From contig NC_063150.1 in NCBI RefSeq assembly GCF_020921035.1, forward strand, positions 23,545,826 to 23,609,825: DNA of 64,000 nucleotides. Direction: 5' to 3'. The position numbers and the translations under genes are program-made. The number at the start of each line of letters is the position of its first letter. The stretch's first letter is position 1. The notes under the pieces are model-generated. The model was not told where the DNA came from and ran no database searches. It saw only the letters and a list, made by a program, of their open reading frames with translations. This document shows positions 62,511-64,000 of the stretch, one piece after another. The stretch is from Rhodamnia argentea (Eukaryota; Streptophyta; Magnoliopsida; Myrtales; Myrtaceae).

Positions 62511-62618
62511 CTCGAGGCTCTGAGGTTGAAGATGGTTGAGAACTTTCTGGGTCTGTATTCCAACTTTGTTCTTTTGCTCTCCGAAGTTTTTCTGAAACGA
62601 GGAAGAGAGGAGATACTG
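62511..62618 (-). other. Predicted non-coding first exon of paralogue 3
   Basis: The - strand donor CCTCGAG/GTAAGG (exon end 62511) fits the acceptor GTTAACTCAG before 61991. Joined, it does not keep one frame with the main start codon, so it is taken as leader. Confidence 0.4.
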
Positions 62619-63287
62619 AGCATGTTTGGTTCAACGGGGCTCTAAAGTCCTTAGCCAAATACAAATAGCTATTGATTTTTTTTTTTGCTCAATTTTGAGA
62701 AAATGTAATTGTATTTCTAAGAGCTCTTAAATCTTTAGCCCAAAACACCTTTAGAGATATAAGTTGCATTTTCAAAATGGAACTAATTTTTTTTTTTTTT
62801 TAACTTTGTCACCTCCACCTACCACCACCCATCGCCGCCCACCGATCGCCGTTGTCGGTGATCCGTTGTCGACCACCGCCGACCGCCTCCGACGACCATC
62901 GCCCACGGACCCTTGTCGCCGTCGATGACGACCGCCGTCCACCGACCGCCGCCTCGCCACCCGCCCGACCTCCGATCGCCACCGTCACCCGCCGATTGTT
63001 GCCACCACCGACCGCCATTGCCACCGGCCACCGCCCGCCACCGACCTTGCCGCCCATTGTCGTCCACCGTCGCCGGTCAACGGTCTCTTTTTTTTTTTTT
63101 TTCAAAAAGTAAAAATACTTCACAAAGTATAATTTTCACCAAATAGCATTCACATCAAAATTGATTTCCAATGTATTTTTAAAATACAATTTATTAAATA
63201 CTACTTACATTTTGAAAAAGACCCTAAGTTTTAAAATATTTACATTTTTTCAAAGTTGTTTTGTCAATTGCTGAACTAAACAGGCCC
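62619..63287. mobile_element. MITE with a C-rich core, upstream of paralogue 3
   Basis: The left end contains CATGTTTGGTTCA and the reverse complement of the right end CCTGTTTAGTTCA. Short flanks ACTG occur on both sides (62615-62618 and 63288-63291), so the superfamily is uncertain. The core (62815-63080) is a C-rich CCACCG/CCGACC stretch very like the core at 20460-20885. All frames of 62-104 codons here are compositional. Confidence 0.6.
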
Positions 63288-63424
63288 ACTGTCTTAGTAG
63301 TACTACGAACTGAAATGACACTTTTACCCTGCATGTGCACGCGGAGAATGAAAACATAAAAGAGTTGGCTACCAACATAACTCAACATAGGCTGACCCTT
63401 TGCATGATGACCGGTTGGGAGGAC

Positions 63425-63620
63425 GACTACAGTTTAATGCTTGTCCTCACCCGTCTCCCCAGGATGTTCTGTCGAGGGAACCTTTCTCCAGCTGAATGGA
63501 GCGAAGAATGTTTCGACATCAGCATCCGGAGATCGTGAAAATGTACAACTTTTAAGTGATGGTCCGCCTTCCGACTCACCACACCCAAGTGTTGCCTGGA
63601 CCTGGCCAATCTAAGGGTCT
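63425..63620 (-). pseudogene. Fragment of the GEGLPYAP module exon
   Basis: The - strand reads PLDWPGPGNTWVW, a stop, then VGRRT, and after a deletion SPDADVETFFAPFSWRKVPS and TGEDKH. These align with PLDWPNPGDAWRWWVGRRT and FPNADVEELFASFIW...SEGED of paralogue 3. The middle (DRFLYLPKRL to SSFKRYI) is missing. Clearly non-functional. Confidence 0.85.
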
Positions 63621-63669
63621 AAGAGAAAATTAAACGTGATTCACAGGTTCGTCTTGTAGGAAATAGGTT

Positions 63670-64000
63670 CCCATTCGTATCATTTAATTACTCCCTAAAG
63701 CCGGATAATCATAAAAAAGAAAGAACTTTAATTTTCCTTTTCAGACACGTGAGGCAACCGATCGAACAACGTTCTTTATTTTCTACTTACAACAATCCAC
63801 CCGCCGGTTCCTATAGAAGCGAAAGTGATTTGTTGAAATTGCGCCGTCATTTTCGAAGGCTAACACCACCTTTTATGCTAGCATTGCTCTAGAATTTTTT
63901 GCAGTTTGATGGTGTCAAGAATCAAAAATCCATTACAGGAACTCTGTTAGAATGCGACATAAACTTACCAACGACAAATTTGAAAATGACACGATCTGAT
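63670..64000. repeat. Repeated flank, copy 2 (runs off the window)
   Basis: Second copy of 55480-55770, same orientation, continuing to the window edge at ACACGATCTGAT (copy 1: ACACGACCCGATAT). In copy 1 the sequence to the right leads into the coiled-coil pseudogene. Confidence 0.8.

Noticed and set aside
62772..63146. Gly/Arg- and Pro-rich frames on both strands
   Set aside because: Same cause as at 20543: a C-rich repeat core of a MITE.
1..64000. tRNA, rRNA or CRISPR-like arrays
   Set aside because: No cloverleaf, rRNA core or regularly spaced repeat array was seen; direct repeats here are LTRs, microsatellites or local duplications. A tRNAscan or Rfam run would settle the tRNA point.

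Overview
This is nuclear DNA of a flowering plant, almost certainly a woody eudicot. The evidence is AT-rich intergenic DNA with GA, TAAAA and AAT microsatellites, genes with small exons and GT-AG introns, plant-only protein families (an FCS-like zinc finger protein, Oberon-type PHD proteins), and many Copia, Gypsy, hAT and Harbinger-like remnants. The species cannot be read from the sequence.

Positions 1 to about 24,400 hold no recognisable host gene. This part is a stack of nested transposons: foldback MITEs (about 1.44-1.79 and 2.46-2.79 kb); a decayed Copia retrotransposon (4.40-9.92 kb) that landed in a MITE and later received a hAT-type element in its reverse transcriptase; a short gag-only Gypsy-type retrotransposon (10,666-14,084) inside a Harbinger-type MITE; and a tandem duplication (about 12.68-16.53 and 16.55-21.62 kb) whose breakpoint lies inside the Gypsy gag. 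The second copy later gained a solo LTR and another MITE.

Positions 24.4-41 kb carry three host genes on the + strand: an FLZ (FCS-like zinc finger) gene, a five-exon gene for a conserved-looking plant protein of unknown function, and a GC-rich intronless HSP20-like gene.

Positions 44-64 kb are a local gene cluster on the - strand. Three genes share one N-terminal module that starts with a GEGLPYAP motif. In two tandem paralogues (44.2-47.9 and 50.9-54.6 kb) the module joins an Oberon-like PHD finger and a coiled coil; the first of these has lost most of its coiled coil through a 2-base frameshift. In the third (59.7-62.6 kb) the same module joins a different, basic and coiled-coil C-terminus. 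Two pseudogene pieces (56.3-57.2 and 63.4-63.6 kb) and a repeated flank (55.48-55.77 and 63.67-64.0 kb) show that the cluster grew by local duplication and probably continues past the right edge. The proteins look like nuclear chromatin-type factors that could dimerise through their coils; that role is inferred. MITEs abut the 5' ends of two of the genes.
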